From NCBI RefSeq assembly GCF_039727615.1, contig NZ_CP152474.1:4868898-4932897 (forward strand): a stretch of 64,000 nt of DNA, read 5' to 3'. Shown in pieces: positions 38,990 through 56,288 of the stretch. Both the position numbers and the translations under genes were made by a program. Each line of letters begins with the position of its first letter. Within the stretch, counting starts at the first letter, position 1. The notes under the pieces are model-generated. The model saw nothing but the letters and a program-made list of their open reading frames with translations, searched no databases and was not told where the DNA came from. Source of the DNA: Leclercia sp. S52 (GTDB taxonomy: Bacteria > Pseudomonadota > Gammaproteobacteria > Enterobacterales > Enterobacteriaceae).

Positions 38990-40357
38990 ATGTTGAATAA
39001 TGCAATGAGCGTGGTCATTCTTGCCGCAGGCAAAGGCACCCGCATGTATTCCGATCTTCCAAAAGTGCTGCACACCCTGGCAGGGAAAGCGATGGTGCAG
39101 CATGTCATTGATGCCGCTAATGAAATGGGCGCAAACCAGGTTCATCTTGTCTACGGTCACGGTGGCGATCTGCTGAAGCAGACGCTGCGTGATGACAAGC
39201 TCAACTGGGTGTTACAGGCAGAACAGTTGGGTACCGGTCACGCCATGCAGCAGGCCGCGCCGTTCTTCTCCGACGACGAAGATATTCTGATGCTTTACGG
39301 CGACGTGCCGCTGATCTCCGTCGAGACGCTGGTTCGCCTGCGTGCCGCGAAGCCGCAGGGCGGTATTGGTCTGCTGACCGTTAAGCTGGACGATCCCTCC
39401 GGTTATGGCCGTATCACCCGTGAAAACGGCAAGGTGACGGGCATTGTCGAGCACAAAGATGCCACCGACGCGCAGCGTGAAATCCAGGAAATTAACACCG
39501 GTATTCTGATCGCCAATGGCGCAGACATGAAACGCTGGCTGTCGCAGTTGAACAATAACAACGCGCAGGGCGAATTCTATATCACCGATATCATCGCGAT
39601 GGCGCATCAGGAAGGGCGTGAGATTGCCGCCGTTCATCCGGCGCGTATCAGCGAAACGGACGGCGTGAATAACCGCCTGCAGCTCTCCCGTCTTGAGCGT
39701 ATTTATCAGTCTGAGCAGGCAGAAAAACTGCTGCTGGCGGGCGTAATGTTGCGCGATCCGTCGCGTTTCGATCTGCGTGGCGTGCTTAATCACGGGCGCG
39801 ACGTCGAGATTGATACTAACGTTATTCTGGAAGGCAACGTAACGCTGGGTAACCGCGTCAAAATTGGCACCGGTTGCGTAATAAAAAACAGCGTGATTGG
39901 CGACGACTGCGAAATCAGCCCTTACAGTGTGGTGGAAGATGCCCACCTGGAAGCCGCCTGTACTATCGGGCCGTTCGCCCGTCTGCGTCCGGGTGCTGAG
40001 CTGCTGGAAGGCGCTCACGTTGGCAACTTCGTTGAAATGAAAAAAGCGCGTCTGGGCAAGGGCTCTAAAGCCGGTCATCTGACCTATCTGGGCGATGCGG
40101 AGATTGGCGATAACGTTAACATCGGCGCCGGAACTATCACCTGCAACTACGACGGCGCGAACAAGTTTAAAACCATCATTGGCGACGACGTGTTTGTCGG
40201 ATCCGATTCGCAGCTGGTGGCGCCCGTGACTATCGGTAAAGGCGTGACCATTGCCGCGGGCACGACCGTGACGCGCGATGTGGCGGAAAATGAGCTGGTC
40301 ATCAGCCGCGTGCCACAGGTTCACAAGCAGGGCTGGAAACGCCCGGTGAAGAAGTAA
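38990..40357 (+). CDS. glmU: Bifunctional UDP-GlcNAc pyrophosphorylase / GlcN-1-P acetyltransferase GlmU
   Basis: GlmU makes UDP-N-acetylglucosamine, the precursor of peptidoglycan and lipopolysaccharide. The N-terminal uridyltransferase has [18 protein letters not shown] at about 11-28; the C-terminal left-handed beta-helix acetyltransferase has hexapeptide repeats and the [11 protein letters not shown] motif. 455 residues, one fewer than E. coli. Cotranscribed with glmS. Confidence 0.98.
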   Translation: MLNNAMSVVILAAGKGTRMYSDLPKVLHTLAGKAMVQHVIDAANEMGANQVHLVYGHGGDLLKQTLRDDKLNWVLQAEQLGTGHAMQQAAPFFSDDEDILMLYGDVPLISVETLVRLRAAKPQGGIGLLTVKLDDPSGYGRITRENGKVTGIVEHKDATDAQREIQEINTGILIANGADMKRWLSQLNNNNAQGEFYITDIIAMAHQEGREIAAVHPARISETDGVNNRLQLSRLERIYQSEQAEKLLLAGVMLRDPSRFDLRGVLNHGRDVEIDTNVILEGNVTLGNRVKIGTGCVIKNSVIGDDCEISPYSVVEDAHLEAACTIGPFARLRPGAELLEGAHVGNFVEMKKARLGKGSKAGHLTYLGDAEIGDNVNIGAGTITCNYDGANKFKTIIGDDVFVGSDSQLVAPVTIGKGVTIAAGTTVTRDVAENELVISRVPQVHKQGWKRPVKK

Positions 40358-40512
40358 AAGCATTTTCGGGATGAGGGGATAACATAATCCCCCCTCCCAT
40401 AAGCAGTACCCATAAATATAACCCCACTCTCTACAAGGCTCGGGGCGCCCGAAAAGGGCACATACAGGTCAGCGACAACGCAGGCGAAAGCCTCTATTCG
40501 GAATCTAAAACT
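40358..40512 (+). promoter_or_regulatory. glmU-glmS intercistronic leader
   Basis: The 155-base spacer begins with a GC-rich hairpin (GATGAGGGGAT..ATCCCCCCTC) shortly after the glmU stop. In E. coli RNase E cuts near the glmU stop, and the GlmZ small RNA pairs in this leader to free the glmS ribosome site. By position the same control is likely here; the GlmZ gene itself is outside the window. Confidence 0.5.
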
Positions 40513-42342
40513 ATGTGTGGAATTGTTGGCGCAGTCGCGCAGCGTGATATTGCTGAAATCCTTCTCGAAGGGTTACGTCGTCTGGAATACCGTGGTTACG
40601 ACTCTGCCGGTCTGGCAGTGGTCGATGCAGAAGGGCACATGACCCGCCTGCGTCGCCTCGGTAAAGTAAACATGCTGTCCCAGGCCGCGGAAGAAACCCC
40701 GCTGCACGGTGGCACAGGCATTGCCCATACTCGTTGGGCGACCCACGGTGAACCTTCTGAAGGCAACGCCCACCCGCATGTCTCTGAACACATTGTGGTG
40801 GTGCATAACGGCATCATCGAAAACCACGAGCCGCTGCGCGAAATACTCACTGAGCGCGGCTATACCTTCGTGTCAGAAACCGACACCGAAGTGATCGCTC
40901 ACCTGGTTCACTGGGAGCTGGAGCAGGGCGGTACGCTGCGTGAAGCCGTACTGCGTGCAATCCCCCAGCTGCGCGGCGCCTACGGCACCGTGATCATGGA
41001 CAGCCGTGACCCGTCCACCCTGCTGGCCGCCCGCTCGGGCAGCCCGATGGTGATTGGTCTGGGGATGGGCGAGAACTTTATCGCCTCCGATCAGCTGGCG
41101 CTGCTGCCGGTGACCCGCCGCTTTATCTTCATGGAAGAGGGCGACATTGCGGAAGTGACCCGTCGTGACGTGAAGATCTTTGATAAATCGGGTGCGCCGG
41201 TTAAACGTCAGGATATCGAATCCAACCTGCAGTACGACGCGGGTGACAAAGGTGCTTACCGTCACTACATGCAGAAAGAGATCTACGAGCAGCCAAACGC
41301 CATCAAAAACACCCTGACCGGGCGTATCAGCCACGGTGAGGTGGATCTGAGCGAGCTGGGTGCTAACGCCAACGAGATGCTGGCTAACGTCGAGCATATT
41401 CAGATCGTGGCCTGCGGTACCTCTTACAACTCCGGTATGGTCTCCCGCTACTGGTTTGAAGCCCTGGCTGGCGTGCCGTGCGACGTGGAAATCGCCTCTG
41501 AATTCCGCTATCGCAAATCGGCCGTACGCCGTAACAGCCTGATGATCACCCTGTCGCAGTCCGGTGAAACCGCCGACACCCTGGCGGCGCTGCGTCTGTC
41601 CAAAGAGCTGGGTTACCTTGGTTCGCTGGCGATCTGTAACGTGCCGGGCTCCTCTCTGGTACGTGAATCCGATCTGGCGCTGATGACCAAAGCCGGCACT
41701 GAAATCGGTGTGGCCTCCACCAAAGCGTTCACCACCCAGCTGACGGTTCTGCTGATGCTGGTGGCGAAACTGGCCCGTCTGAAAGGCCAGGATGCCTCTG
41801 TTGAGCGTGACATCGTACACGGCCTGCAGGCGCTGCCGAGCCGTATTGAGCAGATGCTCTCTCAGGACAAACGCATTGAAGCGCTGGCGGAATCCTTCTC
41901 CGACAAGCATCACGCCCTGTTCCTCGGTCGTGGCGATCAGTACCCGATCGCGCTGGAAGGTGCCCTGAAGCTGAAAGAGATCTCCTACATCCACGCGGAA
42001 GCCTACGCCGCAGGCGAGCTGAAACACGGCCCGCTGGCGCTGATTGACGCGGATATGCCGGTTATCGTGGTGGCACCTAACAACGAACTGCTGGAAAAAC
42101 TGAAATCCAACATCGAAGAAGTCCGCGCCCGTGGCGGCGTTCTGTTTGTCTTCGCCGATAAAGATGCCGGTTTCGTCAGCAGCGACAACATGCACATCAT
42201 CGAGATGCCGCATGTGGAAGAGGTGATTGCGCCGATCTTCTATACCGTACCGCTGCAGCTGCTGGCGTATCACGTCGCGCTGATCAAAGGCACCGACGTT
42301 GACCAGCCGCGTAACCTGGCGAAGTCCGTTACCGTAGAGTAA
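40513..42342 (+). CDS. glmS: Glutamine-fructose-6-phosphate aminotransferase GlmS
   Basis: GlmS makes glucosamine 6-phosphate, the first step of amino-sugar synthesis. The catalytic cysteine is residue 2 (MCGIVGAV) after Met removal; the glutaminase domain is followed by two SIS sugar-isomerase domains, ending LAKSVTVE. 609 residues, as in E. coli. Confidence 0.98.
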   Translation: MCGIVGAVAQRDIAEILLEGLRRLEYRGYDSAGLAVVDAEGHMTRLRRLGKVNMLSQAAEETPLHGGTGIAHTRWATHGEPSEGNAHPHVSEHIVVVHNGIIENHEPLREILTERGYTFVSETDTEVIAHLVHWELEQGGTLREAVLRAIPQLRGAYGTVIMDSRDPSTLLAARSGSPMVIGLGMGENFIASDQLALLPVTRRFIFMEEGDIAEVTRRDVKIFDKSGAPVKRQDIESNLQYDAGDKGAYRHYMQKEIYEQPNAIKNTLTGRISHGEVDLSELGANANEMLANVEHIQIVACGTSYNSGMVSRYWFEALAGVPCDVEIASEFRYRKSAVRRNSLMITLSQSGETADTLAALRLSKELGYLGSLAICNVPGSSLVRESDLALMTKAGTEIGVASTKAFTTQLTVLLMLVAKLARLKGQDASVERDIVHGLQALPSRIEQMLSQDKRIEALAESFSDKHHALFLGRGDQYPIALEGALKLKEISYIHAEAYAAGELKHGPLALIDADMPVIVVAPNNELLEKLKSNIEEVRARGGVLFVFADKDAGFVSSDNMHIIEMPHVEEVIAPIFYTVPLQLLAYHVALIKGTDVDQPRNLAKSVTVE

Positions 42343-42350
42343 TCCCTTCA

Positions 42351-42378
42351 GGCTCCACCTTCGGGTGGAGCTTTTTTA
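42351..42378 (+). terminator. glmS terminator
   Basis: GCTCCACC and GGTGGAGC pair around a TTCG loop and are followed by six T. Confidence 0.9.
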
Positions 42379-42525
42379 TCCGCGTTTTTTAATGACAAAC
42401 TGTCATCTTCAGCTAACTTTTTCAGTGTCACAGAAAGAAAATTTTTCTGAAATCTTAGCGTCATAATCATATTTAACCTGCTGATATTTAATATCTATTT
42501 TAACTTTCCTAAAGCGAAATTCTCG

Positions 42526-42565
42526 CTGTCATAAAACTGTCATAATTCGTACATTTATCTGTCAC
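42526..42565 (+). promoter_or_regulatory. Pho boxes of the pst operon
   Basis: CTGTCATAAAACTGTCAT (42526-42543) matches the PhoB consensus closely; a second half-conserved unit ending CTGTCAC (to 42565) follows in tandem. They lie about 70-110 bases before pstS, as in E. coli. Confidence 0.85.
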
Positions 42566-42599
42566 TTCTTTGTCCTATTTTGCTCATCGTAGCCACTAA

Positions 42600-43673
<1,074 letters not shown>

Positions 43674-43689
43674 TTTAGCATTCTGACGA

Positions 43690-43770
43690 AAATGGCGGGT
43701 GGCGCTGGCGCTTACCCGCCCTACGGTTCCGACTGTAGGCCGGATAAGCGCCAGCGCCATCCGGCGATTT
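43690..43770. repeat. REP pair between pstS and pstC
   Basis: Two inverted units (GGCGGGTGGCGCTGGCGCTT and GTAGGCCGGATAAGCGCCAG) lie in the 126-bp gap. Such elements can stabilise the upstream pstS message and so raise PstS over the membrane subunits. Confidence 0.75.
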
Positions 43771-43796
43771 CGTAAACGCGTTCAACAGAAGAGTAA

Positions 43797-45650
<1,854 letters not shown>

Positions 45651-45685
45651 TTATTGACGGCGTGGCACACTGCGGCGCCGGATGA

Positions 45686-46471
<786 letters not shown>

Positions 46472-46485
46472 TTCAGGAGTGCGCA

Positions 46486-47211
46486 ATGGATAATCTCAAT
46501 CTTAACAAACACATTTCCGGCCAGTTTAACGCCGAGCTGGAAAGCATCCGCACCCAGGTGATGACCATGGGCGGAATGGTCGAGCAGCAGCTTTCTGACG
46601 CCATCACCGCCATGCACAACCAGGACAGCGAGCTGGCGAAGCGCGTGGTGGAAGGCGACAAACACGTCAACATGATGGAAGTGGCGATCGACGAAGCCTG
46701 CGTGCGCATCATCGCCAAGCGTCAGCCGACGGCGAGCGACCTGCGTCTGGTGATGGCGATCATCAAAACCATCGCTGAGCTGGAACGTATTGGCGACGTG
46801 GCGGATAAAATCTGCCGCACCGCGCTGGAGAAGTTCTCCCAGCAGCACCAGCCGCTGCTGGTCAGCCTGGAGTCGCTGGGTCGTCACACCGTGCAGATGC
46901 TGCACGACGTGCTGGATGCCTTTGCGCGTATGGATCTGGATGAAGCGGTGCGTATCTACCGTGAAGACAAGAAGGTCGACCAGGAGTACGAAGGCATTGT
47001 GCGTCAGCTGATGACCTACATGATGGAAGACACGCGCACCATTCCAAGCGTTCTGACCGCCCTGTTCTGCGCCCGCTCCATTGAGCGTATCGGTGACCGT
47101 TGCCAGAACATCTGCGAATACATCTTCTACTTCGTGAAGGGTCAGGATTTCCGTCACGTCGGTGGGGATGAGCTGGACAAAATGCTCGCCGGAAAAGATC
47201 CGAAAGAGTAA
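46486..47211 (+). CDS. phoU: Phosphate signalling protein PhoU
   Basis: PhoU links Pst transport to PhoR and keeps the Pho regulon off when phosphate is plentiful. It is all-helical, with two repeats carrying the metal-binding motifs ([11 protein letters not shown]..; [13 protein letters not shown]). 241 residues, as in E. coli; last gene of pstSCAB-phoU. Confidence 0.97.
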   Translation: MDNLNLNKHISGQFNAELESIRTQVMTMGGMVEQQLSDAITAMHNQDSELAKRVVEGDKHVNMMEVAIDEACVRIIAKRQPTASDLRLVMAIIKTIAELERIGDVADKICRTALEKFSQQHQPLLVSLESLGRHTVQMLHDVLDAFARMDLDEAVRIYREDKKVDQEYEGIVRQLMTYMMEDTRTIPSVLTALFCARSIERIGDRCQNICEYIFYFVKGQDFRHVGGDELDKMLAGKDPKE

Positions 47212-47221
47212 TTTCTCCCGT

Positions 47222-47249
47222 AACGCCAGCTTTGCTGGCGTTATATTTA
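47222..47249 (+). terminator. Probable phoU terminator
   Basis: AACGCCAGC/GCTGGCGTT form a nine-pair stem with a TTT loop, followed by an A/T-rich tail. Confidence 0.7.
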
Positions 47250-47399
47250 AATATCAATATATTTCTTCTGCGAATAACTCTTTTATTTCCAGCGCAATAA
47301 CATTGCCTTCAGTCACATTTCACTCTTTTCCCGGTTGTTTTCTTTTCTCTTCTCACCTAAAACATGCCGATATTAACGCGAGCCACAGAAATACGTTAA

Positions 47400-49079
<1,680 letters not shown>

Positions 49080-49092
49080 CCGGATCGCATAA

Positions 49093-50274
<1,182 letters not shown>

Positions 50275-50313
50275 CAAAAAGCCGTAAAGCGACTCGCTTT
50301 ACGGCTTAACTGT
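50275..50313. terminator. Bidirectional terminator between yieL and yieH
   Basis: AAGCCGTAAAGCGA pairs with TCGCTTTACGGCTT (14 bp) around one base; A and T runs flank it, fitting both convergent genes. Confidence 0.9.
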
Positions 50314-50314
50314 T

Positions 50315-50980
50315 TTAGCGGGTAAGGTGCCAGCCGCGCGCCTTCCACAGTTCCGGCAGCTGGGCCAGATCGGTAAAGGTCGTTACCTTCGGATGGTCAA
50401 GCGGCGGGTTGTGCGGATCGGCGCAGAAGTAGAACACCTCCATGCCCGCGGCAATCCCCGCCTGCGCGCCTGCGCTGGAGTCATCCACCAGGATGCAGTT
50501 CTCCACGTTGACGTTCATCGCTTTCGCCGCGTGGAACATCATGGCCGGATCGGGTTTCCAGCGCTGGATATCGTAGCCGCTGAACAGTTTTTCCGGGAAA
50601 TGGTGCAGCATCTGCAGCTTGCCAAGAGAGTGCTGCATTTTGCTCACCGGGCCGTTAGAGACCACGCACATCGGCACCGCCATCGCATCCAGCAGGGCGC
50701 TGGCACCCGCGATGGCTTCCAGTTCGGAGTCGAAGAGGCGTGCGACCTCGGCGCGGTAAACAGGCTCCAGATCCGCTTTCGCGAGGCTGACGCCGTGTTC
50801 GGCGTTAATGATGTCGATGATTTCGTAGAGCTTCACGCCCTTAAAGCGTTTGAACGTCTCTTCGAGATCGAGCGTGATACCAAATTCCTGGAACATGGTG
50901 ACATACGCCCGGGAACAGATGACCTCACTGTCGACCAGCGTACCGTCGCAGTCGAAAAATACTGCATCAATCTGAGACAT
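50315..50980 (-). CDS. yieH: 6-phosphogluconate phosphatase YieH (HAD family)
   Basis: YieH is a HAD-superfamily phosphatase that in E. coli acts on 6-phosphogluconate and purine compounds. The Asp nucleophile motif FFDCDGTLVDSE is at about 8-19, and ILVDDSSAGAQAG carries the acidic metal ligands. The start MSQIDAVFF at 50980 matches E. coli and gives 221 residues; the frame is open further upstream. Confidence 0.95.
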   Translation of the reverse strand: MSQIDAVFFDCDGTLVDSEVICSRAYVTMFQEFGITLDLEETFKRFKGVKLYEIIDIINAEHGVSLAKADLEPVYRAEVARLFDSELEAIAGASALLDAMAVPMCVVSNGPVSKMQHSLGKLQMLHHFPEKLFSGYDIQRWKPDPAMMFHAAKAMNVNVENCILVDDSSAGAQAGIAAGMEVFYFCADPHNPPLDHPKVTTFTDLAQLPELWKARGWHLTR

Positions 50981-51146
50981 GCATTTCCCTTTCTTAACAA
51001 GTTTAACGTTTACGTAGCGCATAACATTGAGACGCAATCGTTGCCGTATAAGCAAATTCAATGAAAAAAAAGTGCCTCTCAACCGCCCCTATTGTCGCAT
51101 TTTGGTATAGGATAGCGACGAATTTTCCCTCCTTGTTCGGAAATAG

Positions 51147-52484
51147 ATGATGAGTCAACAACACACTACCCAGTCGTCTGGCGCGGGTTTGCTTGAGCGC
51201 GTGTTTAAACTGCGCGAGCACGGCACGACGGCACGCACCGAAGTGATCGCCGGTTTCACCACCTTCCTGACGATGGTCTATATCGTTTTCGTGAACCCAC
51301 AAATTCTGGGCGTTGCTGGCATGGATACCAGCGCCGTCTTCGTGACGACCTGTCTGATCGCCGCCTTCGGCAGCATCCTGATGGGGCTGTTTGCTAACCT
51401 GCCGGTTGCTCTGGCACCCGCGATGGGTCTGAACGCCTTCTTCGCCTTCGTCGTGGTTCAGGCGATGGGCCTGCCGTGGCAGGTGGGGATGGGCGCTATC
51501 TTCTGGGGTGCCGTTGGTCTGCTGATCCTGACCATTTTCCGCGTGCGTTACTGGATGATTGCCAATATCCCGGTCAGCCTGCGCGTGGGCATCACCAGCG
51601 GTATCGGTCTGTTCATCGGCATGATGGGGCTGAAAAACGCCGGTGTGATCGTGGCAAACCCGGAAACCCTGGTCAGCATCGGTAAGCTGACCTCCCACAG
51701 CGTGCTGCTGGGCGTGCTGGGCTTCTTCATCATCGCGATCCTGGCCTCACGCAATATCCACGCGGCGGTGCTGGTCTCCATTATCGTCACCACCCTGCTG
51801 GGCTGGATGCTGGGCGATGTGCACTACAACGGCATCGTCTCCGCGCCGCCGAGCGTGACCACCGTGATTGGCCATGTCGATCTGGCGGGCTCGCTGAACC
51901 TGGGCCTGGCCGGGGTGATCTTCTCCTTCATGCTGGTGAACCTGTTTGACTCCTCCGGAACGCTGATTGGCGTCACCGATAAAGCCGGTCTGGCGGATGA
52001 GAAGGGCAAATTCCCGCGCATGAAGCAGGCGCTGTTCGTGGACAGTATCTCGTCCGTGACCGGCTCCTTTATCGGCACCTCGTCCGTGACCGCCTACATC
52101 GAATCCTCTTCCGGGGTCTCCGTCGGTGGCCGTACCGGTCTGACTGCGGTCGTGGTTGGCCTGCTGTTCCTGCTGGTGATCTTCCTTTCACCGCTGGCGG
52201 GCATGGTGCCGCCGTACGCGGCCGCTGGCGCGCTGATCTACGTGGGCGTGCTGATGACCTCCAGCCTGTCGCGCGTGAAGTGGGACGACCTGACTGAAGC
52301 AGTTCCGGCGTTTATTACCGCCGTGATGATGCCGTTCAGCTTCTCCATCACCGAAGGGATTGCGCTGGGCTTTATCTCTTACTGCGTGATGAAGGCAGGC
52401 ACCGGACGCTGGCGTGAAATCAGCCCGTGCGTGATGGTTGTTGCCCTGCTGTTCGTGCTGAAGATTGCGTTTATTGATGCCTGA
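51147..52484 (+). CDS. adeP: Adenine permease AdeP (YieG/PurP)
   Basis: This NCS2/AzgA-like purine:H+ symporter imports adenine with high affinity. 445 residues, as in E. coli, with about 12 hydrophobic segments. The family motifs LAPAMGLNAFFAF and LFDSSGTLIGVTDKAG are seen. Divergent from yieH. Confidence 0.95.
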   Translation: MMSQQHTTQSSGAGLLERVFKLREHGTTARTEVIAGFTTFLTMVYIVFVNPQILGVAGMDTSAVFVTTCLIAAFGSILMGLFANLPVALAPAMGLNAFFAFVVVQAMGLPWQVGMGAIFWGAVGLLILTIFRVRYWMIANIPVSLRVGITSGIGLFIGMMGLKNAGVIVANPETLVSIGKLTSHSVLLGVLGFFIIAILASRNIHAAVLVSIIVTTLLGWMLGDVHYNGIVSAPPSVTTVIGHVDLAGSLNLGLAGVIFSFMLVNLFDSSGTLIGVTDKAGLADEKGKFPRMKQALFVDSISSVTGSFIGTSSVTAYIESSSGVSVGGRTGLTAVVVGLLFLLVIFLSPLAGMVPPYAAAGALIYVGVLMTSSLSRVKWDDLTEAVPAFITAVMMPFSFSITEGIALGFISYCVMKAGTGRWREISPCVMVVALLFVLKIAFIDA

Positions 52485-52489
52485 TAAAA

Positions 52490-52520
52490 GCAAAACGGCA
52501 ACCCTGGGTTGCCGTTTTTA
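52490..52520 (+). terminator. adeP terminator
   Basis: AAAACGGCAACCC pairs with GGGTTGCCGTTTT across two bases, followed by a T run. Confidence 0.85.
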
Positions 52521-52526
52521 ATGTTT

Positions 52527-52566
52527 TCTCCCTCTCCCTGTGGGAGAGGGCCGGGGTGAGGGCATC
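52527..52566. repeat. GC-rich extragenic repeat between adeP and chrR
   Basis: CTCCCTCTCCCTGTGGGAGA, followed by GGGCCGGGGTGAGGGCATCAGGCCGCA, is a short dyad that resembles a repeat common in intergenic regions of Enterobacter and Klebsiella relatives. It occurs once in this window. Confidence 0.55.
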
Positions 52567-52591
52567 AGGCCGCACTCCCCCCGCACTCGTC

Positions 52592-53158
52592 TTACGCTTT
52601 AACCCGCTGAATATACTTGCCAAACGCGCTCAGCTGACCGGTCAGATGATCCAGCGTACTCTGGTCAATCACTTCACCCGCCTGCGGGTCGACCTTGTTC
52701 TGAATGATACCGCCCATAAACTCCGGCTTGTTCAATACCATCGCATCCAAGAACACCAGGATCTGGCGCAGATGATACTGGCAGCGTGCGCCGCCGATCG
52801 CCCCCATGGAGCTGGTCTGGATCAGCACGGGTTTACCCGCCAGCGGCTGTTCCGGCAGGCGGGAGAGCCAGTCAATGGCGTTCTTCAGGCCACCCGGCAC
52901 GGAGTAGTTATATTCCGGGGTGACAATCACCACGCCGTCCGCTTCGCGGATCTGCGCTGCCAGCGCTTCTACGGCCGCCGGGAATCCCTCTTCCTGCTGC
53001 ATATCCGCGTCGTACAGCGGAATATCGCCAATCGACGGCAGGGCGCTAATCTCCATGCCCTCTGGCGCCAGCTTCGGCAGCGTGCGGGCAACCATCCCGT
53101 TGAATGAACCCTTGCGCAGGCTTCCCAGTAACGTAACAACCTTTAACGTATCAGACAT
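52592..53158 (-). CDS. chrR: NADPH-dependent FMN reductase / chromate-quinone reductase ChrR (YieF)
   Basis: This flavoprotein reduces quinones and chromate and protects against oxidative stress. The FMN-binding motifs LLGSLRKGSFNG at about 9-20 and TPEYNYSVPGGLKNAIDW are clear. The start MSDTLKVV at 53158 follows AAGGAG and gives 188 residues, as in E. coli; a longer frame upstream overlaps yieE and is rejected. Confidence 0.95.
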   Translation of the reverse strand: MSDTLKVVTLLGSLRKGSFNGMVARTLPKLAPEGMEISALPSIGDIPLYDADMQQEEGFPAAVEALAAQIREADGVVIVTPEYNYSVPGGLKNAIDWLSRLPEQPLAGKPVLIQTSSMGAIGGARCQYHLRQILVFLDAMVLNKPEFMGGIIQNKVDPQAGEVIDQSTLDHLTGQLSAFGKYIQRVKA

Positions 53159-53178
53159 CACAACTCCTTCTTGAAAGG

Positions 53179-53925
53179 TCAGGTGAGAATAATCGCTTTT
53201 TCTGCCGGTAAACTGGTCAGGCGCATCAGGCGTGCGGCCGGCTCGTTCGCGCGGGCGGGGACGTCCGGCAGGCTGTGCCATCCGAGGCGGCTGTCGAACT
53301 CCCAAATTTTTAGCCGTTCAATGGCCGGGGTGACGGCGATAGACCAGATCAGGACATCTTCGGCGTCGCTTAAGGCTTCTACCTGTGCGGCTCTCGTGGC
53401 CCGCAGGCGGCCGGAACCCGGTAACAGTTGCACAAGGCTGGCGCAGTCGCTGGCGTCGCCCGAAAGCTTACGGATGCTCTGGCGCAGGGTAATCAGCTGC
53501 GCTCTGGCTTCCTGGGGATCGTTCTGGTTACGCACCCACAGGTTCTCGTTGCTGGAGAGCGGGTAGGCGTCGTGGGCGTGAGTACCGTCCAGGCTGCGGG
53601 GGGCCCGCTGCAGCTCCATATCCAGACCGCAATCGCCTTCTGTGGTCAGCGCCAGGCCCACGATATTGCCGGCGTAGGCAATGGAAAAACGGGGAAGCTC
53701 CGGATCGGCAAACACAGGGCGACCCTCGGGTTCGGTTATCACTTCCGGCAGTTCGCTGGTGCCATAAAGCATAAACAACAGTTCAGCGAGCAGCGCCCGG
53801 GAAGCCAGAAAACGTGTACGGCGATGTTCAGGGTGCTTCCACGCTTCGTTATAACAGGATGAAGAGAGTCTGGTTGAATCCAGCTGCCCCTCGGTCAGCG
53901 TCCCTCTTGCAAAATGCGTAGCCAT
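53179..53925 (-). CDS. yieE: 4'-phosphopantetheinyl transferase-family protein YieE
   Basis: YieE has the Sfp/AcpT-type fold: FSIAYAGNIVGLALTTEGDCGLD carries the conserved Asp of the metal site in GLDMELQ. 248 residues, against 249 in E. coli. Its carrier-protein target is unknown. It starts 20 bases upstream of chrR and is likely cotranscribed with it. Confidence 0.88.
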   Translation of the reverse strand: MATHFARGTLTEGQLDSTRLSSSCYNEAWKHPEHRRTRFLASRALLAELLFMLYGTSELPEVITEPEGRPVFADPELPRFSIAYAGNIVGLALTTEGDCGLDMELQRAPRSLDGTHAHDAYPLSSNENLWVRNQNDPQEARAQLITLRQSIRKLSGDASDCASLVQLLPGSGRLRATRAAQVEALSDAEDVLIWSIAVTPAIERLKIWEFDSRLGWHSLPDVPARANEPAARLMRLTSLPAEKAIILT

Positions 53926-54068
53926 TTTTCACTCCATGATAATGGTTAGTCGTCAGGTTAAACGGTTACATGATTATCACTTAACTCGCTTACTGTTTTA
54001 ATGGCTAAATGGGGGTAAGGGAAGTTTTGCGGCGGAACTTTACATTTTCTTAGGCGAAAACAGGGCGG

Positions 54069-55032
54069 CTAGCGCAGCGGCGGGCCGTACAACGCCTTGA
54101 TAGTCTCTCTAAGCCAGAGGATTTTAGGGTTGTGGCTGTTACGCTTATGCCAGATCAGGGTGAAGGGCACGGTGAGCTTCTGCGCCTGCGCCTCATCAAT
54201 GGGGATCGGCAGGGCGATCAGCTTCCGCTGGTGGAGCCGATTATAGTGATGGCAGTAGTGCGGGGCGGTGGCAATGTAGTTATGGCCCGGCTGCGCCGCC
54301 ATAAACATCGACTGTTCAAAGCCGGGCAGGCTCATGGCGATATTGCGCGTACGTCCCATCTCTGTGAGCACTTCATCCAGCGCCCAGGTGTCGCTGCGCT
54401 CCCAGAAGATACTGATATGCGGATAGCGCAGGAAGGTTTCGAGGTTCCACTCCTCCTGCAGCGCGGGATGATCTTCCCGCAGATAGACGCACGGGCGGTC
54501 GCTGAACAGGATTTCGTAGTCAATAAACCACGGCATCAGCTTTAACAGCTCCCGGGAACGGGGATGCGTTTCGCGCCCGGTAAAGCCAAGCTCAACCTCC
54601 CCACGGGTGATGGCGTCCAGCGAATCGTAATCCCAGTGGCGCATCTTCACCGTGGCCTGCGGGTAACGCTGGTTCACCTGCTCCAGCAGGGCGTTGAAGT
54701 GGATTAGCATCAGCGGTGTTTCCGCCGCCAGCTCAAACGTCAGGCCACCGGGGGGAGTCATGGTGGAATTTATCGAGGATCTGGTTGCCAATCTGCATCC
54801 AGTCGGCCAGATCCTGCTCCAGGCTCACCGTCAGCGGCGTCGGCAGCAGCCCCAGCGGGGTCTTCACAAACAGAGGATCGTCAAACCAGTCGCGCAGCTT
54901 CGCCAGCGATTTACTCACCGCGGACGGGGTGACGTTCATCCGTTTCGCGGCTTTGGTAACGCTGCGTTCCTGCAGCAAAAGCTGCAGGCACAGCAACAGG
55001 TTAAGATCGAGACTGCTGAGGGGCTTCTTCAT
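54069..55032 (-). pseudogene. yidZ: LysR-family regulator YidZ, frameshifted at a C6 run
   Basis: YidZ has an N-terminal LysR helix-turn-helix ([20 protein letters not shown] at about 20-39) and a C-terminal effector domain; E. coli links it to nitric oxide resistance. The frame breaks after LDKFHHDSP at six G on the plus strand (54750-54755); with five the protein reads on into [13 protein letters not shown] and has 320 residues (319 in E. coli). The rest is intact, so an error is likely. Its start overlaps the end of mdtL by 32 bases. Confidence 0.87.
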
Positions 55033-56176
55033 GATGCGCTGCGGGCCGGATAAGCAAAAGGAGGAGAATGCAGAGCATGCTACAGCCAATCAGCACCCCG
55101 ATCAGCATATTCAATGCATTCAGCCCCATTATGGCTGCCAGCCAAATCCACAGCGAAGAGCCGCAAACCTGAGCGATACCCAGCACCGAGCTGGCTACGC
55201 CTGCGCGCAGCGCGAACGGGCCGAGTGCCTGGCTCATCGCCACGCCAAAGCCCACCGAGAACCCGGCGCAAATCAGCGTAATGCCCGCCAGCATCAGGGC
55301 ATGGGAACTGGCGGTCGCCAGAATCACCCCTGCCGCCAGAAACAGCACCTGCGAGGTCAGCATCAAGGTGCGCTGGCGGAAGAGGTTCAGCGCAAACGGC
55401 GTCGAGAACGAGACCGCCATACTGACCAGTGCGGTTGAGGCCATCACCATGGAATATTCTCCGCGATCGAAGCCCATCACTTCCATCAGCAACACCGGGG
55501 AAACGTTTACATAGGTAAGGATCACCGCCACGCTCAGGGTGGTGACCAGCAAGCGGCTGATGAAGAAGCGGTTGAGCAGCTTCTCGTCCGGCGGGATCGA
55601 CGCGCTATGGCTCCGGTTTTGCGCCCCGGGGTGAGTCTCTTTCAGAACCGCGATCGACAGGATGAAGACCAGCATCCCCATTGCCGCCATCGTCCAGAAC
55701 AGGCTCTGCCACGGGAACTGCAGCATGATCAGGTAGCCCACCACCGGCGCCAGCACCGGGATAATGCAGGTGATGCCGTTCATCATGGAGAGCACTTTGG
55801 CGCGACGCTGGGCGCTTAAGGTATCGCGCAGAATGGCAAAGGCCACCACGTAGCAGCCGCCTGCCCCGACGCCCTGGATAAAGCGTCCGGTAAGGAACAG
55901 GGAACTCTCCTCTGCCAGTGAACACAGCACGGAGGCCAGAGCAAAAATCACCGCCCCGGTAATGGCGACCGGCTGTCGCCCGGCTTTGTCGGCAATCTTC
56001 CCGGCAAACACCATCGACGACGCCATCCCCGCGAGGTAGGCCGAAAACGCGATATGCAGCTGCGCTTCGCTGGCACCCAGATCGCGGGCGATGTGCGGCA
56101 GCCCCACCAGATACATATCAATGCCCGATGGATAAAGCAGCACCAGCGCAAAACTACAAAACAGAAAACGAGCCAT
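55001..56176 (-). CDS. mdtL: Multidrug efflux MFS transporter MdtL
   Basis: MdtL is a 12-helix DHA1-type drug:H+ antiporter (chloramphenicol and others in E. coli). The start [20 protein letters not shown] at 56176 matches E. coli and gives 391 residues; the frame is open upstream. Motif A-like [14 protein letters not shown] is at about 60-73. Confidence 0.93.
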   Translation of the reverse strand: MARFLFCSFALVLLYPSGIDMYLVGLPHIARDLGASEAQLHIAFSAYLAGMASSMVFAGKIADKAGRQPVAITGAVIFALASVLCSLAEESSLFLTGRFIQGVGAGGCYVVAFAILRDTLSAQRRAKVLSMMNGITCIIPVLAPVVGYLIMLQFPWQSLFWTMAAMGMLVFILSIAVLKETHPGAQNRSHSASIPPDEKLLNRFFISRLLVTTLSVAVILTYVNVSPVLLMEVMGFDRGEYSMVMASTALVSMAVSFSTPFALNLFRQRTLMLTSQVLFLAAGVILATASSHALMLAGITLICAGFSVGFGVAMSQALGPFALRAGVASSVLGIAQVCGSSLWIWLAAIMGLNALNMLIGVLIGCSMLCILLLLLIRPAAHHEEAPQQSRS

Positions 56177-56288
56177 AACACCCCCCATAAAGTCAGGCAA
56201 GAAGCATAGGGGGATAAAGGGGAAGTGGCGAGTTGCCATTTGGACAAAGGTGATTTCCTGCGAGGAAATCACCTTTTGGGGAGCGGAT

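Noticed and set aside
40873..42273. 466-codon ORF antisense to glmS
   Set aside because: Shadow frame over glmS; nothing in it looks like a protein family.
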